64,000 bases of DNA from Pseudanabaena sp. UWO311 (GCF_006937785.1 NZ_SJEE01000005.1:1-64000), one strand, 5' to 3'; counted from the stretch's first letter, positions 44,476 through 53,043 are shown. Notes: a model not told the origin generated them from the sequence alone. Numbers and translations are program-made.

Positions 44476-44697
44476 TTAAAGTAATGCCTCAATCTCAGCA
44501 AAAACCTTTTGTCCATCAATTGCCTCTATCTGACCAGATTGATAAGCAGTTAGGCGACTTTGAGACTCACGCAACCAAGCCAAATCGATTTCTTCACGAT
44601 CTGACGAATCAAGGCTGTGCCACAAAACATCAATCAAATGAATTCTTTCTGTAAAGTCAAGCTGCAAAGCTTGTTGAATTAAAATAGCGCCATCCAT
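44476..44697 (-). CDS. Addiction-module antitoxin (Unstab_antitox type)
   Basis: 73 residues: LIQQALQLDFTERIHLIDVL, then WHSLDSSDREEIDLAWLRES, then QSRLTAYQSGQIEAIDGQKV. This is the PF09720-like antitoxin pattern usually followed by a ParE toxin. Here the following toxin is truncated, so this copy is effectively an orphan. Confidence 0.85.
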   Translation of the reverse strand: MDGAILIQQALQLDFTERIHLIDVLWHSLDSSDREEIDLAWLRESQSRLTAYQSGQIEAIDGQKVFAEIEALL

Positions 44698-44709
44698 AAA
44701 TTTATTTTT

Positions 44710-44760
44710 TTAATAAGGTGACATTACCCAATAATATCCTACAACTTTCAAAATCTTCAT
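44710..44760 (-). pseudogene. Stub overlapping the DUF433 stop
   Basis: An ATGA overlap with the DUF433 stop opens a 16-codon frame, MKILKVVGYYWVMSPY. DUF433 antitoxins are usually coupled this way to a DUF5615 (PIN-like) toxin beginning MKxL. Only the first four residues fit, so it may be the remnant of a deleted toxin; chance cannot be excluded. Confidence 0.3.
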
Positions 44761-44987
44761 GCCGATACCAAAGCGACCTCAACCTCCTCAGACCGCCAAG
44801 CCGCATAGGACAACGCCGCCGTAATATCCTCTTTCTCTAAATAAGGATAAGCCTTTAAAATTTCTTCAACCGAATGTCCAACTGCCAATAGTCCAACCAA
44901 TGTACCCACAGTCACCCGCATTCCACGAATACAAGGCTTACCACCCATCACTTGAGAATCCAATGTAATTCGCGCTAAATGTTTCAT
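44757..44987 (-). CDS. DUF433 protein (VapB-type antitoxin)
   Basis: 76 residues, complete: ARITLDSQVMGGKPCIRGMR, then VTVGTLVGLLAVGHSVEEIL, then YPYLEKEDITAALSYAAW. This is the standard DUF433 sequence, a winged-helix antitoxin usually paired with a DUF5615 PIN-like toxin. No full toxin gene is adjacent; only a 16-codon stub overlaps its stop codon. Confidence 0.9.
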   Translation of the reverse strand: MKHLARITLDSQVMGGKPCIRGMRVTVGTLVGLLAVGHSVEEILKAYPYLEKEDITAALSYAAWRSEEVEVALVSA

Positions 44988-45022
44988 AGTTTTTGCTGGT
45001 TACGAAAGAAGACTAGTATATT

Positions 45023-45358
45023 TTATCCAACTGCAAAATCTGTAAACTGGCGCATATAAATTGAATGAAAACCATTAACAATATTCTGCTTAGGAATCCC
45101 CATCTCTGCAAGCCTAAGAGAAATATCAAATTCCGTTCCATTATGTTGCACCCAAATCTTCCCATCCTTGATATCTAAATGTACGACACAACCATAGATA
45201 CGATGATGATTGCGCCAACCGACATGGACTAGTTGATAATGATCTCGTACTGCATCAAAAATCAACTGCGACTCAACCTCACCATTTGCCGAACCATAAC
45301 TTGCCAATTCCGTCAGCAAATCTTGAATCTTTTGGCGATACTCATCTAGTTTTGCCAT
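45023..45358 (-). CDS. xisI: XisI (fdxN-element excision controlling factor)
   Basis: I choose the ATG at 45358 (MAKLDEYRQKIQDLLTELAS, 111 residues) because GGAGA lies seven bases upstream and homologues start here; the frame extends to 45412. The rest is canonical: IFDAVRDHYQLVHVGWRNHH, YGCVVHLDIKDGKIWVQHNG and LAEMGIPKQNIVNGFHSIYM. XisI with XisH is needed for excision of the fdxN element in heterocystous strains, but the pair is widespread outside them. Its xisH partner just upstream is truncated. Confidence 0.93.
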   Translation of the reverse strand: MAKLDEYRQKIQDLLTELASYGSANGEVESQLIFDAVRDHYQLVHVGWRNHHRIYGCVVHLDIKDGKIWVQHNGTEFDISLRLAEMGIPKQNIVNGFHSIYMRQFTDFAVG

Positions 45359-45383
45359 TTTATAATCTCCTGCTGCTCTGGCA

Positions 45384-45548
45384 TCATTTTTCATTTTTAC
45401 GCTCTGTAGCAATTATTCGCTCAGCCCCCAAATCCACATACAAAGAGCCTAACCCAAACTCCAGAGCCAGAGGATCGTGAGTTATCTGCCAATTCTCTCT
45501 TTCTAAAGCTATTTTGACAGCATCATGAAAAATATCGCGTGCAGACAT
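45384..45548 (-). pseudogene. xisH: Truncated xisH
   Basis: 54 codons, MSARDIFHDAVKIALERENW then QITHDPLALEFGLGSLYVDL and GAERIIATERKNEK, then TGA. This matches the first 50 residues of XisH (normally about 135-140 residues); the catalytic-like remainder (in homologues a K-x-A-x-E-x-K segment) is absent. A deletion fused the head of xisH to the region just before xisI. It is 3 bp downstream of a small gene and 25 bp before the xisI start. Confidence 0.87.
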
Positions 45549-45551
45549 GAT

Positions 45552-45692
45552 TTATTTTAAATTCTCAGATTCTTGGTTAACTTGGCGATCGCCCAACTCA
45601 AATGCCAGAAATTCCACAAAGCGGAGTAATTGTTGCTGCTGATCTGTTGGTAATTTCTGCATTTTATTTAGAACTTTCTCTAAAGCAGTCAT
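45552..45692 (-). CDS. 46-residue DUF2281-like protein
   Basis: MTALEKVLNKMQKLPTDQQQ, then QLLRFVEFLAFELGDRQVNQ. The pattern (helix, LPxxxQxxLLxFVEFL) is that of short DUF2281/VapB-like proteins. AGGAGG lies 9 bases upstream of the ATG, a near-perfect ribosome-binding site. It heads the xisH'-xisI transcript, 3 bp before the truncated xisH. Confidence 0.72.
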   Translation of the reverse strand: MTALEKVLNKMQKLPTDQQQQLLRFVEFLAFELGDRQVNQESENLK

Positions 45693-45740
45693 TCTCTGAA
45701 TCCTCCTGCATATTGAGTTATTGATATCTTACAAGATTTT

Positions 45741-46084
45741 TTAGATAGGCGATCGCATGACCAAGGAAAAAGTAGAAAGTAAAAGAGATATACTGATTTC
45801 TCGATAGCGGAATCTCCTGAAACTCTTCAAGCGAATTAGATAGAAAGAAATCACTCCAGTTCTCTCATGCGAAGTCAAAAGAGAAGTATTTATCGTCGGC
45901 TGAACCCAAGTTAATATTAATTCCCGAAAGTATCGCCGCACTTTCGGGAATTAAAAATCAAACGCAGTAAGATTTTTAAAAGCTCAAAATGGCATAGCCA
46001 TTTTGAGCTTTGATATAACATGGAGATCTAGATCAGGTAATGCCTGTAATGCTCTATTGAATACTCAACCGTTAGAAAAATTTC
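45741..46084. other. Intergenic region with partial family B repeat
   Basis: About 340 bp between divergent xis genes and hslO. It has a palindrome around 45923-45950 (ATTCCCGAAAGTATCGCCGCAC region; arms TTCCCGAAAG and CTTTCGGGAA) and the family B copy at 45955-46011. A 66-codon minus-strand frame at 45741-45941 shows no family and no SD, and is not called. Confidence 0.55.
45955..46011 (+). repeat. Dispersed repeat family B, copy 4 (partial)
   Basis: AAATCAAACGCAGTAAGATT leads into a perfect 15-bp palindrome (AAAGCTCAAAATGGC, loop ATA). The TTTTTAAAAG junction and the ATGGC-x3-GCCAT core match copies at 3698 and 14057; the outer leader is lost. Confidence 0.55.
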
Positions 46085-47023
46085 ATGAACGATCGCTTAA
46101 TTCGCGCCCTCACCGCCGACGGACGAGTCCGTGTCATTGGCGTGAATATTACCCAATCCCTCAATGAGGCTCATCGCCGCCATCAGTTATCAGCGATCGC
46201 CACAGCAGCACTTGGTCGTGTCATGGGGGCAAGTTTACTGCTCGCCTCAAATATGAAGCAATCTCAAGCCAGAGTAAATGTCAGAGTGGCAGGTGATGGT
46301 GGGCTGGGCTTAGTCTATGCCGATGCAGGATTTGATGGGACAGTACGCGGTTTTGTCACTAACCCCAAATTTGAATTGCCTCCGCTTGATGATGGTCAAC
46401 AAAACGTTAGCCAAGGAGTTGGACATACAGGCTTTTTCAAGGTTATGCGCGATGTTGGCTATGGCGAACCCTACAGTAGCACCGTCGAGTTAATTGCAGG
46501 TGATATCGCCAACGATGTTGCATGGTACTTAGCGTCATCAGAGCAAACTTATTCTAAGCTCATGCTTACAGAAATAATTGATCAAGATCGTGACGAGGCT
46601 CCTGTAAAGGTTGCTGCGGGAATTTTATTGCAGATTATGCCTAAAGCCACGCTTCGGGCTGCAAAGACCGCCAACCTCTCTCAAGAAGAGTTACTGAGCC
46701 AACTAGAGGCAAAAAGTGATATGCAAAAATTCATGGAGTTGCTACTCCAAGGCAAAGCGATCGCAGAGGTGATGACCGAGATATTTGCCGATATGCATCT
46801 CGATATTTTACCCATGAGTAAAGATGTCACATTTAGTTGTCCTTGCTCCATCGATCGCGTGTTAGCAGCAATGAAAATGTTTGGTGAAGAAGATTTGCGA
46901 TCGATGATTGCCGAGGACAAAGGTGCGGAAGCAACTTGCCATTTCTGTGGTGAGATTTATCACGCCACCACTGAACAGCTAAATAATTTACTTGCAGATT
47001 TGCAGGTTGAGGCAAAAGCCTAG
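46085..47023 (+). CDS. hslO: Redox-regulated chaperone Hsp33
   Basis: 312 residues. Starts MNDRLIRALTADGRVRVIGV, includes AALGRVMGASLLLASNMKQ, and ends with the redox zinc centre FSCPCSIDRV (C-x-C) and TCHFCGEIYH (C-x2-C) near residues 256 and 290. The chaperone is activated when these Cys oxidise. It sits upstream of mtnP with a palindromic repeat between. Confidence 0.96.
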   Translation: MNDRLIRALTADGRVRVIGVNITQSLNEAHRRHQLSAIATAALGRVMGASLLLASNMKQSQARVNVRVAGDGGLGLVYADAGFDGTVRGFVTNPKFELPPLDDGQQNVSQGVGHTGFFKVMRDVGYGEPYSSTVELIAGDIANDVAWYLASSEQTYSKLMLTEIIDQDRDEAPVKVAAGILLQIMPKATLRAAKTANLSQEELLSQLEAKSDMQKFMELLLQGKAIAEVMTEIFADMHLDILPMSKDVTFSCPCSIDRVLAAMKMFGEEDLRSMIAEDKGAEATCHFCGEIYHATTEQLNNLLADLQVEAKA

Positions 47024-47037
47024 CACTCTTCTTGTAG

Positions 47038-47105
47038 GGTGCATTAGCGCAGCGTAACGCACCATAAACTTTTGGATGGTGCGTTACGCTATCGCTAACG
47101 CACCC
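47038..47105. repeat. Palindromic GGTGCGTTACGCT-type repeat
   Basis: GGGTGCATTAGCGCAGCGTA ACGCACCA faces TGGTGCGTTACGCTATCGCT AACGCACCC across 12 nt, with a few mismatches. It is a well-known type of dispersed palindrome in cyanobacterial genomes. Between hslO and mtnP. Confidence 0.8.
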
Positions 47106-47150
47106 CACGGTCTACATTAATTTATCAATTCCCATAATCCTTAAAAAACT

Positions 47151-48026
47151 ATGACAGTTAACGCACAAATTGGCATTATTGGCGGCAGTGGACTCTACAA
47201 AATGTCTGCCCTGACTGATATTCAAGAAATTAATATTGATACTCCCTTTGGCAAAACTTCAGATGCATTTATCTATGGCAAATTGTCTGGAACCCCTGTG
47301 CTATTCCTTGCTAGACATGGGCGATCGCACCATTTGCTCCCCACAGAAGTCCCCTATCGCGCCAATATCTACGCCCTTAAAAGTCTAGGCGTGGAATATA
47401 TCATTTCTGCCTCAGCAGTTGGCTCCTTACAAGAATATGCCAAGCCTTTAGATATTGTCTTACCCGATCAATTTATCGATCGCACCACTAGCCGTATATC
47501 GACATTCTTTGGTGAAGGAGTTGTTGCCCATGTTGCCTTCGCCGAACCAATTTGCAAATCTCTTCTCGCAGTATTAGCTTCATCGGCTGAAGCAGTAGAT
47601 TTGGGGCGAAACAAAGTCCATAAAGGCGGTATTTATCTTTGTATGGAGGGGCCAGCTTTCTCGACTAAGGCAGAATCGCTACTTCATCGTAGTTGGGGCG
47701 CTAAGGTCATTGGCATGACTAATGTCACAGAGGCAAAGCTTGCCCGCGAGGCAGAAATTTCCTATGCTACGATCGCATTGGTTACTGATTATGACTGCTG
47801 GCATGATGATCATGAGAGTGTAACTGTGGAAATGATCATCCAAAATTTACATAAAAATGCAGTCAATGCTCAAACCGTAATTCAAAATGCTGTAGCAAAA
47901 ATCGCAGCTAATCCTCCAAAATCTGAAGCCCATCATGCTTTGAAAACTTCAATCTTGACAGATTTGAGTAAGGTGTCTGACGCAAGTCGCGATCGCTTAA
48001 AAGTGATTCTGCAAAAGTATCTTTAA
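47151..48026 (+). CDS. mtnP: S-methyl-5'-thioadenosine phosphorylase
   Basis: 291 residues. Starts with the nucleoside-phosphorylase signature [12 protein letters not shown], then [60 protein letters not shown] and [20 protein letters not shown], then [13 protein letters not shown]. These identify MTAP rather than purine-nucleoside phosphorylase. It cleaves methylthioadenosine in the methionine salvage pathway. Confidence 0.96.
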   Translation: MTVNAQIGIIGGSGLYKMSALTDIQEINIDTPFGKTSDAFIYGKLSGTPVLFLARHGRSHHLLPTEVPYRANIYALKSLGVEYIISASAVGSLQEYAKPLDIVLPDQFIDRTTSRISTFFGEGVVAHVAFAEPICKSLLAVLASSAEAVDLGRNKVHKGGIYLCMEGPAFSTKAESLLHRSWGAKVIGMTNVTEAKLAREAEISYATIALVTDYDCWHDDHESVTVEMIIQNLHKNAVNAQTVIQNAVAKIAANPPKSEAHHALKTSILTDLSKVSDASRDRLKVILQKYL

Positions 48027-48067
48027 TCTCACCACCTAATACCTAAATATTAAGGAGCCAAATCAAA

Positions 48068-48379
48068 ATGACACAACCCTTAACTCTTGATGGTGTCGCC
48101 AACGATTTAGATACAGTCAAAGACATCATGTTTACCCTTGCAAGGCAGTATGAACGAATTGATCGCACAGTCGATCAAGTGGCTACACAGCAAAAAGCTA
48201 ATACTGAGGCGATCTCTGACCTGACAAGGTTCATGATGCAGCTAGGCGAAACAATGGCAAGTACACAAGCTGACATTAGACAGATGCAGTCTGATGTTAG
48301 AGAGATGCAGTCTGAAGTTAAAGGCTTACAAGTTGAAAACCGTAGGATTTTGCAACATATCTTTAAGGATGAGTTTTAG
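48068..48379 (+). CDS. Small coiled-coil protein
   Basis: 103 residues, no signal peptide, no Cys. A helical lead (DGVANDLDTVKDIMFTLARQ) continues into heptad-like repeats (ADIRQMQSDVREMQSEVKGL), so a coiled coil is predicted over residues about 35-98. Function not recognised. AAGGAGCC lies about 8 bases upstream of the ATG, and a terminator follows, so this is a genuine gene that may share the mtnP transcript. Confidence 0.72.
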   Translation: MTQPLTLDGVANDLDTVKDIMFTLARQYERIDRTVDQVATQQKANTEAISDLTRFMMQLGETMASTQADIRQMQSDVREMQSEVKGLQVENRRILQHIFKDEF

Positions 48380-48399
48380 AGTTGCCAACAGCCAGTAAC

Positions 48400-48428
48400 A
48401 AAAAAGCCTCGCAAAGCGAGGCTTTTTT
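48400..48428. terminator. Bidirectional terminator
   Basis: AAAAAAGCCTCGC, loop AAA, GCGAGGCTTTTTT between convergent coiled-coil and hemE genes. Confidence 0.93.
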
Positions 48429-48443
48429 GTTAGAGATACTTTT

Positions 48444-49487
48444 TTAGGAGCCAAGTCCTTTGACTGTATCAAAGAAGAAACGGGCATTATCTTCAGGAGT
48501 GGTGGGCAAAATGCCATGTCCGAGGTTCATGATATGTCCCTTATTACCAGCCTTGGCAATAACTTCCATGATCCGTTCTCGAATATAGCTTTGCTCAGCA
48601 AATAGAACGCAAGGATCAAGGTTACCTTGTACAGGAATGTGACGACCAATGCGATCGCGCGCGTCAGCCATATCAACTGTCCAGTCAACACTGACAATAT
48701 CCACGCCAGACTTAGACATTAGGTCTAGGACACCTGCACTACCGCTAATGTAGAGGATCAATGGGGTATCAGGATACTTTGCCTTAACCTTATCGACAAC
48801 CATTTTTTGGTAAGGCAGTGCAAAAGTTTTATAATCAGTTGGGCAAAGATGTCCTGCCCAAGAGTCGAACATTTGGACAACTTGAGTACCACACTCGATC
48901 TGGTGGATCACATAAGTGCCGACCATTTCGGCAATTTTAGTCAAAAAGCTATGGATGATCGCAGGTTCTTTATATGCCAAAGCTTTGATTACAGAATAAT
49001 CCTTAGAACCTTTGCCTTCAACTGAATAGGCGGCTAATGTCCAAGGTGCACCCACAAAACCAAGAATAGTCGCTTGATCTTTAACTTCTTCTTTGATCGC
49101 ACTTAAAATCTTGCGAATAAAGGGAACGGCGGTGTCGGGATCAAATTCGGTGAGAGCATCTACTTGAGCTTGAGTCCGAATTGGCGACTCGATAATTGGA
49201 CCACGGCTTTCGATGATGTCAAAGTTAATGCCGATACCTGTAAGCGGAGTGAGGATATCGGAGAACATAATCACGCCATCAGGTTGAAAAGCGCGAAATG
49301 GTTGCAAAGAAATTTCAGCGGCGAGTTCAGGGATTTCCGATCGCTCTCTAAACGTTGGATATTTGTCGCGCAAATCACGATACACCTTCATGTATCTTCC
49401 TGCTTGGCGCATCATCCATACTGGTGGACGATCCAGTACTTCACCTCTTGCTGCCCTTAGCAAGCGATCATTTCCTCCCATAATCAA
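48444..49487 (-). CDS. hemE: Uroporphyrinogen decarboxylase
   Basis: 347 residues. Landmarks: [64 protein letters not shown] and [14 protein letters not shown]. It decarboxylates uroporphyrinogen III to coproporphyrinogen III in haem and chlorophyll synthesis. The minus-strand start ATG ([17 protein letters not shown]; the second Met is equally possible) follows a weak SD. It belongs with the tetrapyrrole genes acsF and chlP elsewhere in the window. Confidence 0.97.
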   Translation of the reverse strand: MIMGGNDRLLRAARGEVLDRPPVWMMRQAGRYMKVYRDLRDKYPTFRERSEIPELAAEISLQPFRAFQPDGVIMFSDILTPLTGIGINFDIIESRGPIIESPIRTQAQVDALTEFDPDTAVPFIRKILSAIKEEVKDQATILGFVGAPWTLAAYSVEGKGSKDYSVIKALAYKEPAIIHSFLTKIAEMVGTYVIHQIECGTQVVQMFDSWAGHLCPTDYKTFALPYQKMVVDKVKAKYPDTPLILYISGSAGVLDLMSKSGVDIVSVDWTVDMADARDRIGRHIPVQGNLDPCVLFAEQSYIRERIMEVIAKAGNKGHIMNLGHGILPTTPEDNARFFFDTVKGLGS

Positions 49488-49835
49488 CTCTTTCCTGTGT
49501 TTTTAAACTTTTTTATGATTGTGCCTTTGAATTATAGAACGTGACGTACCAGACACCAATAAAGACAAGTGGGGCACTTGTCGCCCCGATGGTTATTCGT
49601 CATTGCCAAATCCTAGAGATAGCCATCGGTTCATGTCCAAATTTAGACTTTATTTAACTTCTGATTGCGATTTGACTACTTATACTTTCTTTAAGATATG
49701 TTATTAATACTTAAGCTATAAAATCAAGAATCGGTTTTTGGGTAGCGCGGCTTCGTCGCACTGCAAAAAAAATGACTCTTGATTAAACCTTACTAAGTAA
49801 AAGTTTTGGCTAAATAATGGCTAGGTTTAAAAACA
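49488..49835. other. Divergent promoter region of hemE and cytochrome gene
   Basis: About 350 bp, AT-rich, with GGGGCACTTGTCGCCCC (49570-49587) as a small hairpin. Nothing coding seen. Confidence 0.5.
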
Positions 49836-50270
49836 GTGATTAACGAAGGGGCAAATTTGACAAAGGACACTGATGTAGTTGCAGATACTACCTCAGACCA
49901 AGCATTGCGATCGCCTGAGACAAATTCGTCTCTACAAACTGTGTTAGCGATCGCTGTCACTTTTGTTATCGTCGTGCTCGCAATTGTCTTCTTGATATTA
50001 CGTCCACCAATCGATCAATATACTCAATCAGTTTTAAACCTATCGGGAGATCCTGTGCAGGGACGCTCGATTTTTGTGATGAACTGTGTGGCTTGTCATG
50101 GGCAATGGGCTAATGGCAAAGTGGGTCCTAGTCTACATCATGTATCCGATCGCAAGTCGGATGTACGTCTAGTCCAACAGGTCGTAAGCGGCGAAACTCC
50201 TCCAATGCCACAGTTTCAACCTAGCCCTCAAGACATGGCAGATTTGTTGAGTTATCTCAAACAACTATAA
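49836..50270 (+). CDS. cytM: Membrane-anchored class I cytochrome c, CytM-like
   Basis: 144 residues, GTG start. One membrane helix at about 35-54 (TFVIVVLAIVFLILRPPIDQ) anchors a small c-type domain: haem motif NCVACH near residue 84, KVGPSLHHVSDRKSDVRLVQ, and axial Met in PPMPQFQPSPQDMADLLSYL. The C-terminal phrase and membrane anchor resemble CytM, which in cyanobacteria is linked to respiratory/photosynthetic electron-flow control. The symbol is by pattern memory. Its last four codons lie inside a palindrome shared with the convergent rph gene. Confidence 0.82.
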   Translation: MINEGANLTKDTDVVADTTSDQALRSPETNSSLQTVLAIAVTFVIVVLAIVFLILRPPIDQYTQSVLNLSGDPVQGRSIFVMNCVACHGQWANGKVGPSLHHVSDRKSDVRLVQQVVSGETPPMPQFQPSPQDMADLLSYLKQL

Positions 50271-50305
50271 AAAAAGCGGTGCTTCGCACCGCTTTTTTTA
50301 TAGTT
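50263..50305. terminator. Palindrome spanning both stop codons of cytM and rph
   Basis: AACTATAAAAAAAGCGGTGC, loop TTC, exact complement. It acts as a bidirectional terminator with A/T tracts, and it also encodes the last codon and stop of both convergent genes. Confidence 0.92.
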
Positions 50306-51014
50306 GGATTTTTAGTAATTCATCGATCCCCTTTTCAGCAACATCTAGCATTTGATTAAGCTGCGATCGCGAAAATGTTTCTGATTCAGCAGTACCTTGC
50401 ACCTCGATCAATTTGCCAGTGCTATCCATGACCACATTGAGATCAACACTTACTGCCACATCTTCCTTGTAATCTAGATCCAAGATTGGCACACCATCTA
50501 ACAAACCAACCGATACCGCTGTCACTGCTTTCTTAATCGGAGATCTGGTGATTTTGCCTTCAGAAAGTAGGCGATCGCAAGCTAATTTTAAAGCAACAAA
50601 CCCACCTGTAATTCCACCCGTGCGCGTGCCACCATCAGCTTGCAGCACATCAATATCAACGGTAAACGTGTAATTTGCGATCGCGGTCATATCTAACGCG
50701 GCTCTGAGACTTCGACCAATCAATCTTTGGATTTCTTGAGTACGTCCCGATAGCTTCATCAATTCACGCTGTTGACGCGGAATCGTTGACGCAGGCATCA
50801 TCCGATATTCCGCCGTTAGCCAACCTTGATTACTACCAGCTAGAAATTTGGGTACACCTTCCTCGATGGAAACAGTACAGATCAATTGGGTATCACCAAA
50901 TTTTGCCAACACTGAACCCGCAGGTGCTTTCGTAAAATTTCTCTGCAAATGCACAGGACGCAGTTGATCCCAAGCTCTCCCATCAGGACGTTGGATAATC
51001 GGTAAATCGCTCAT
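50298..51014 (-). CDS. rph: Ribonuclease PH
   Basis: I use the Met at 51014 ([20 protein letters not shown]), where RNase PH proteins begin; the frame extends to 51059. 238 residues. Landmarks: [53 protein letters not shown] and [17 protein letters not shown]. The enzyme trims tRNA 3' ends phosphorolytically. All active-site Arg residues of the family appear present. Confidence 0.96.
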   Translation of the reverse strand: MSDLPIIQRPDGRAWDQLRPVHLQRNFTKAPAGSVLAKFGDTQLICTVSIEEGVPKFLAGSNQGWLTAEYRMMPASTIPRQQRELMKLSGRTQEIQRLIGRSLRAALDMTAIANYTFTVDIDVLQADGGTRTGGITGGFVALKLACDRLLSEGKITRSPIKKAVTAVSVGLLDGVPILDLDYKEDVAVSVDLNVVMDSTGKLIEVQGTAESETFSRSQLNQMLDVAEKGIDELLKIQL

Positions 51015-51131
51015 AATCACAGTCTGGCTGTTTGTAAAATCGATCCAATCATATAGCAAGCAGTTGATTCTAGAGTTTTTAGATGTCGCCAGTCATAAGA
51101 AACAAAAGAGAATGGCGAAGCCAAGCATTGA

Positions 51132-51247
51132 ATTACAGCGCTTTGCGCTCAAACCCAAAAATAATAAGCGGATCAAAGCTTCGCCTAAAAATGTAGTGCT
51201 AAGGATAGGCGGCGCTTCGCGCCGCCTATCCTTAGCACTACATTTTT
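51132..51247 (+). repeat. Dispersed repeat family C, copy 3
   Basis: ATTACAGCGCTTTGCGCTCA AACCCAAAA, about 27 bp of unrelated sequence, then a perfect 29-bp-arm palindrome (51187-51247, core GGCGGCGC-TTC-GCGCCGCC). The leader matches those at 56168 and, inverted, at 23990. It fills the gap between rph and the kinase gene on the minus strand. Confidence 0.72.
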
Positions 51248-51249
51248 TG

Positions 51250-52710
51250 TTATTTTTTCTTGTCGCCCTTTTTAGAGGGAAGTTCGCGCTGTATAGGCAA
51301 AATTGGACGTTCATTAGGATTGAGTTCAATTGCCTTGGAAAAAGCGGCGATCGCTTCTTTCTCTCGTCCCATACTTCTTAGTAATAATCCTTTCGCTCCC
51401 CACGCGTCGGCACTGTTTGGATCTAATTTTATCGCCTCTTCTACTTTTACTAAGGCTTCTTGTGGTTTATTATTGCGATTGAGAATCAGCGCTTGGGCAA
51501 GTAGTTCTTCAACAGATAAGGGAGTTGGGGCTGCGGTCGGGGAAGGAGTAACTTTTGGAGATGCTAATGGAGCGATCGCAGTTGGAGTCGGCAAGTTACT
51601 CACTACAGGACTAATGGGAACTTCGGGTGCATTCTTTGCGGTCTTGCTAAGGATTGCCATAACAATTAACAGCAACAAAGCTACTCCACCTGTAATCCAA
51701 ATCCAGAGCTTTGGTGACTGGCGATTTGCTGCTGTAAAAGGAATGGGCTGAGAAGAAGTCGGATAATTTTGTTGTGGCTCTGGAAACTTCGTTACAACTT
51801 GCGGTGACGTAATGAGAGTTTCTGCATTATTGGTGAGATTGATGCTATTACTAACAACTGTTGGTAAATCATGTTCCGTAACTTTAGGCAAAGAGGCGAT
51901 CGCTGCTAGTACTTCTGAGGCAGTCTGATAACGCTGGCGAAAGTCGTAGCGTACCATTTTGTCAAGAATATCCAGAAATTGTGATGAGTAAGCGCCCTGA
52001 ATGCGATAGCGCCAAACTAATTCGGCAGTATCAGGATGCTCATCAAACAAGCGTGGCTCTGCTCCAGTGATTGCTTGGATCGCCATCATCCCTACAGCAT
52101 AAATGTCACTACTAAAGCGCGGCTTGCCATTGAGCTGCTCGATTGGCATATACCCAGGAGAACCGATCGCAATCGTCAGATTTGTATTGCCTTGAGGGTC
52201 AATTGCTAGGCTGCCAATTTCTTTGACTGCACCAAAATCGATCAAGACAATTTTGCGATCGCTGTTACGACGAATTAAATTGGCAGGCTTGATATCGCGA
52301 TGGACAACGTTGCGCTCGTGTACATATACGAGTATTTCTAATACTTCTTTGATCAAGTCGATCACGACGAATTCGGGAGATCGCTTGCCATTACCAATCT
52401 CCTGCGTGAGATCTGTGCCGTCAGCAAATTCTTGGACTAGATAAAATTCTTCGCCTTCCTGAAAGTGGGCAAGTAAACGCGGAATGCGATCGTGCGAACC
52501 CAATGAGTAGAGCATCTCGGCTTCTTGATCGAAGAGACGCTTGGCGGTTTCTAGTATAAAAGGTTCATTCGAGACAGGCTTGAGTTGCTTGACCACACAG
52601 GTCGGATGGGTTGGCAAATCAATATCTTCAGCCAGATATGTTTGCCCAAAGCCACCACCACCAAGGTGACTAATAATTTTATAATGCCCTCTAAGTATGG
52701 TGTTTATCAC
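51250..52710 (-). CDS. Hanks-type Ser/Thr protein kinase with C-terminal TPR
   Basis: The frame opens at 52764 (GTG), but homologues start near VINTILRGHYKIISHLGGGG, so the in-frame GTG at 52710 (486 residues) is preferred; the choice is uncertain. Kinase motifs: GGGGFGQTYLAEDID (glycine loop), CVVKQL (Lys), VVHRDIKPANLI, LIDFGAVKEIG and GSPGYMPIEQ. A membrane helix (LWIWITGGVALLLLIVMAIL) separates it from a Pro-rich linker and two TPRs (VKVEEAIKLDPNSADAWGAK). It is a membrane kinase with an exported TPR tail. Confidence 0.94.
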   Translation of the reverse strand: MINTILRGHYKIISHLGGGGFGQTYLAEDIDLPTHPTCVVKQLKPVSNEPFILETAKRLFDQEAEMLYSLGSHDRIPRLLAHFQEGEEFYLVQEFADGTDLTQEIGNGKRSPEFVVIDLIKEVLEILVYVHERNVVHRDIKPANLIRRNSDRKIVLIDFGAVKEIGSLAIDPQGNTNLTIAIGSPGYMPIEQLNGKPRFSSDIYAVGMMAIQAITGAEPRLFDEHPDTAELVWRYRIQGAYSSQFLDILDKMVRYDFRQRYQTASEVLAAIASLPKVTEHDLPTVVSNSINLTNNAETLITSPQVVTKFPEPQQNYPTSSQPIPFTAANRQSPKLWIWITGGVALLLLIVMAILSKTAKNAPEVPISPVVSNLPTPTAIAPLASPKVTPSPTAAPTPLSVEELLAQALILNRNNKPQEALVKVEEAIKLDPNSADAWGAKGLLLRSMGREKEAIAAFSKAIELNPNERPILPIQRELPSKKGDKKK

Positions 52711-52856
52711 ATTTGCTCTGCGGGTTATTGCTAAAAGTCTACAGTTATTATCGCAAAGACTCACTAGCTAAAGTTTTATTGTTGCAAATTTTGTTATGAA
52801 TTTATGCAAACATTTGCTAGTATATAAATCGCTCTTTGAGCAGACGAGTAAATTTA

Positions 52857-52928
52857 GGGTGACTGGCGCAGTGGTAGCGCATCGGACTCTTAATCCGCTG
52901 GTCCTGGGTTCGAATCCCAGGTCACCCA
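52857..52928 (+). tRNA. trnK: tRNA-Lys (CTT)
   Basis: 72 nt. Acceptor GGGTGAC/GTCACCC with discriminator A, D arm GCGC/GCGC, anticodon loop CTCTTAA between CGGA and TCCG giving anticodon CTT, T arm CTGGG-TTCGAAT-CCCAG. CCA is not encoded. It reads AAG codons. Confidence 0.96.
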
Positions 52929-52933
52929 TTATT

Positions 52934-52972
52934 AAAATAGAGCAGTAGCGCGAAACACTACTGCTCTATTTT
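52934..52972 (+). terminator. Terminator of tRNA-Lys
   Basis: AAAATAGAGCAGTAG and its exact complement around a 9-nt loop, ending in a TTTT-rich stretch, 5 bp after the tRNA. Confidence 0.85.
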
Positions 52973-52998
52973 ATTTTATTTGATTAGATTAGATTACA

Positions 52999-53039
52999 AA
53001 AAAAGAAAAGCGAGTGCAAAGCACTCGCTTTTCTTTTTT
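52999..53039 (-). terminator. Terminator of acsF
   Basis: A 19-bp perfect inverted repeat (core CGAGTGC-AAA-GCACTCG) with long A and T tracts, 4 bp beyond the acsF stop. Confidence 0.9.
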
Positions 53040-53043
53040 GTGA

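Noticed and set aside
45741-45941. 66-codon minus-strand frame upstream of hslO
   Set aside because: No recognisable family, no SD, and it overlaps a palindrome.
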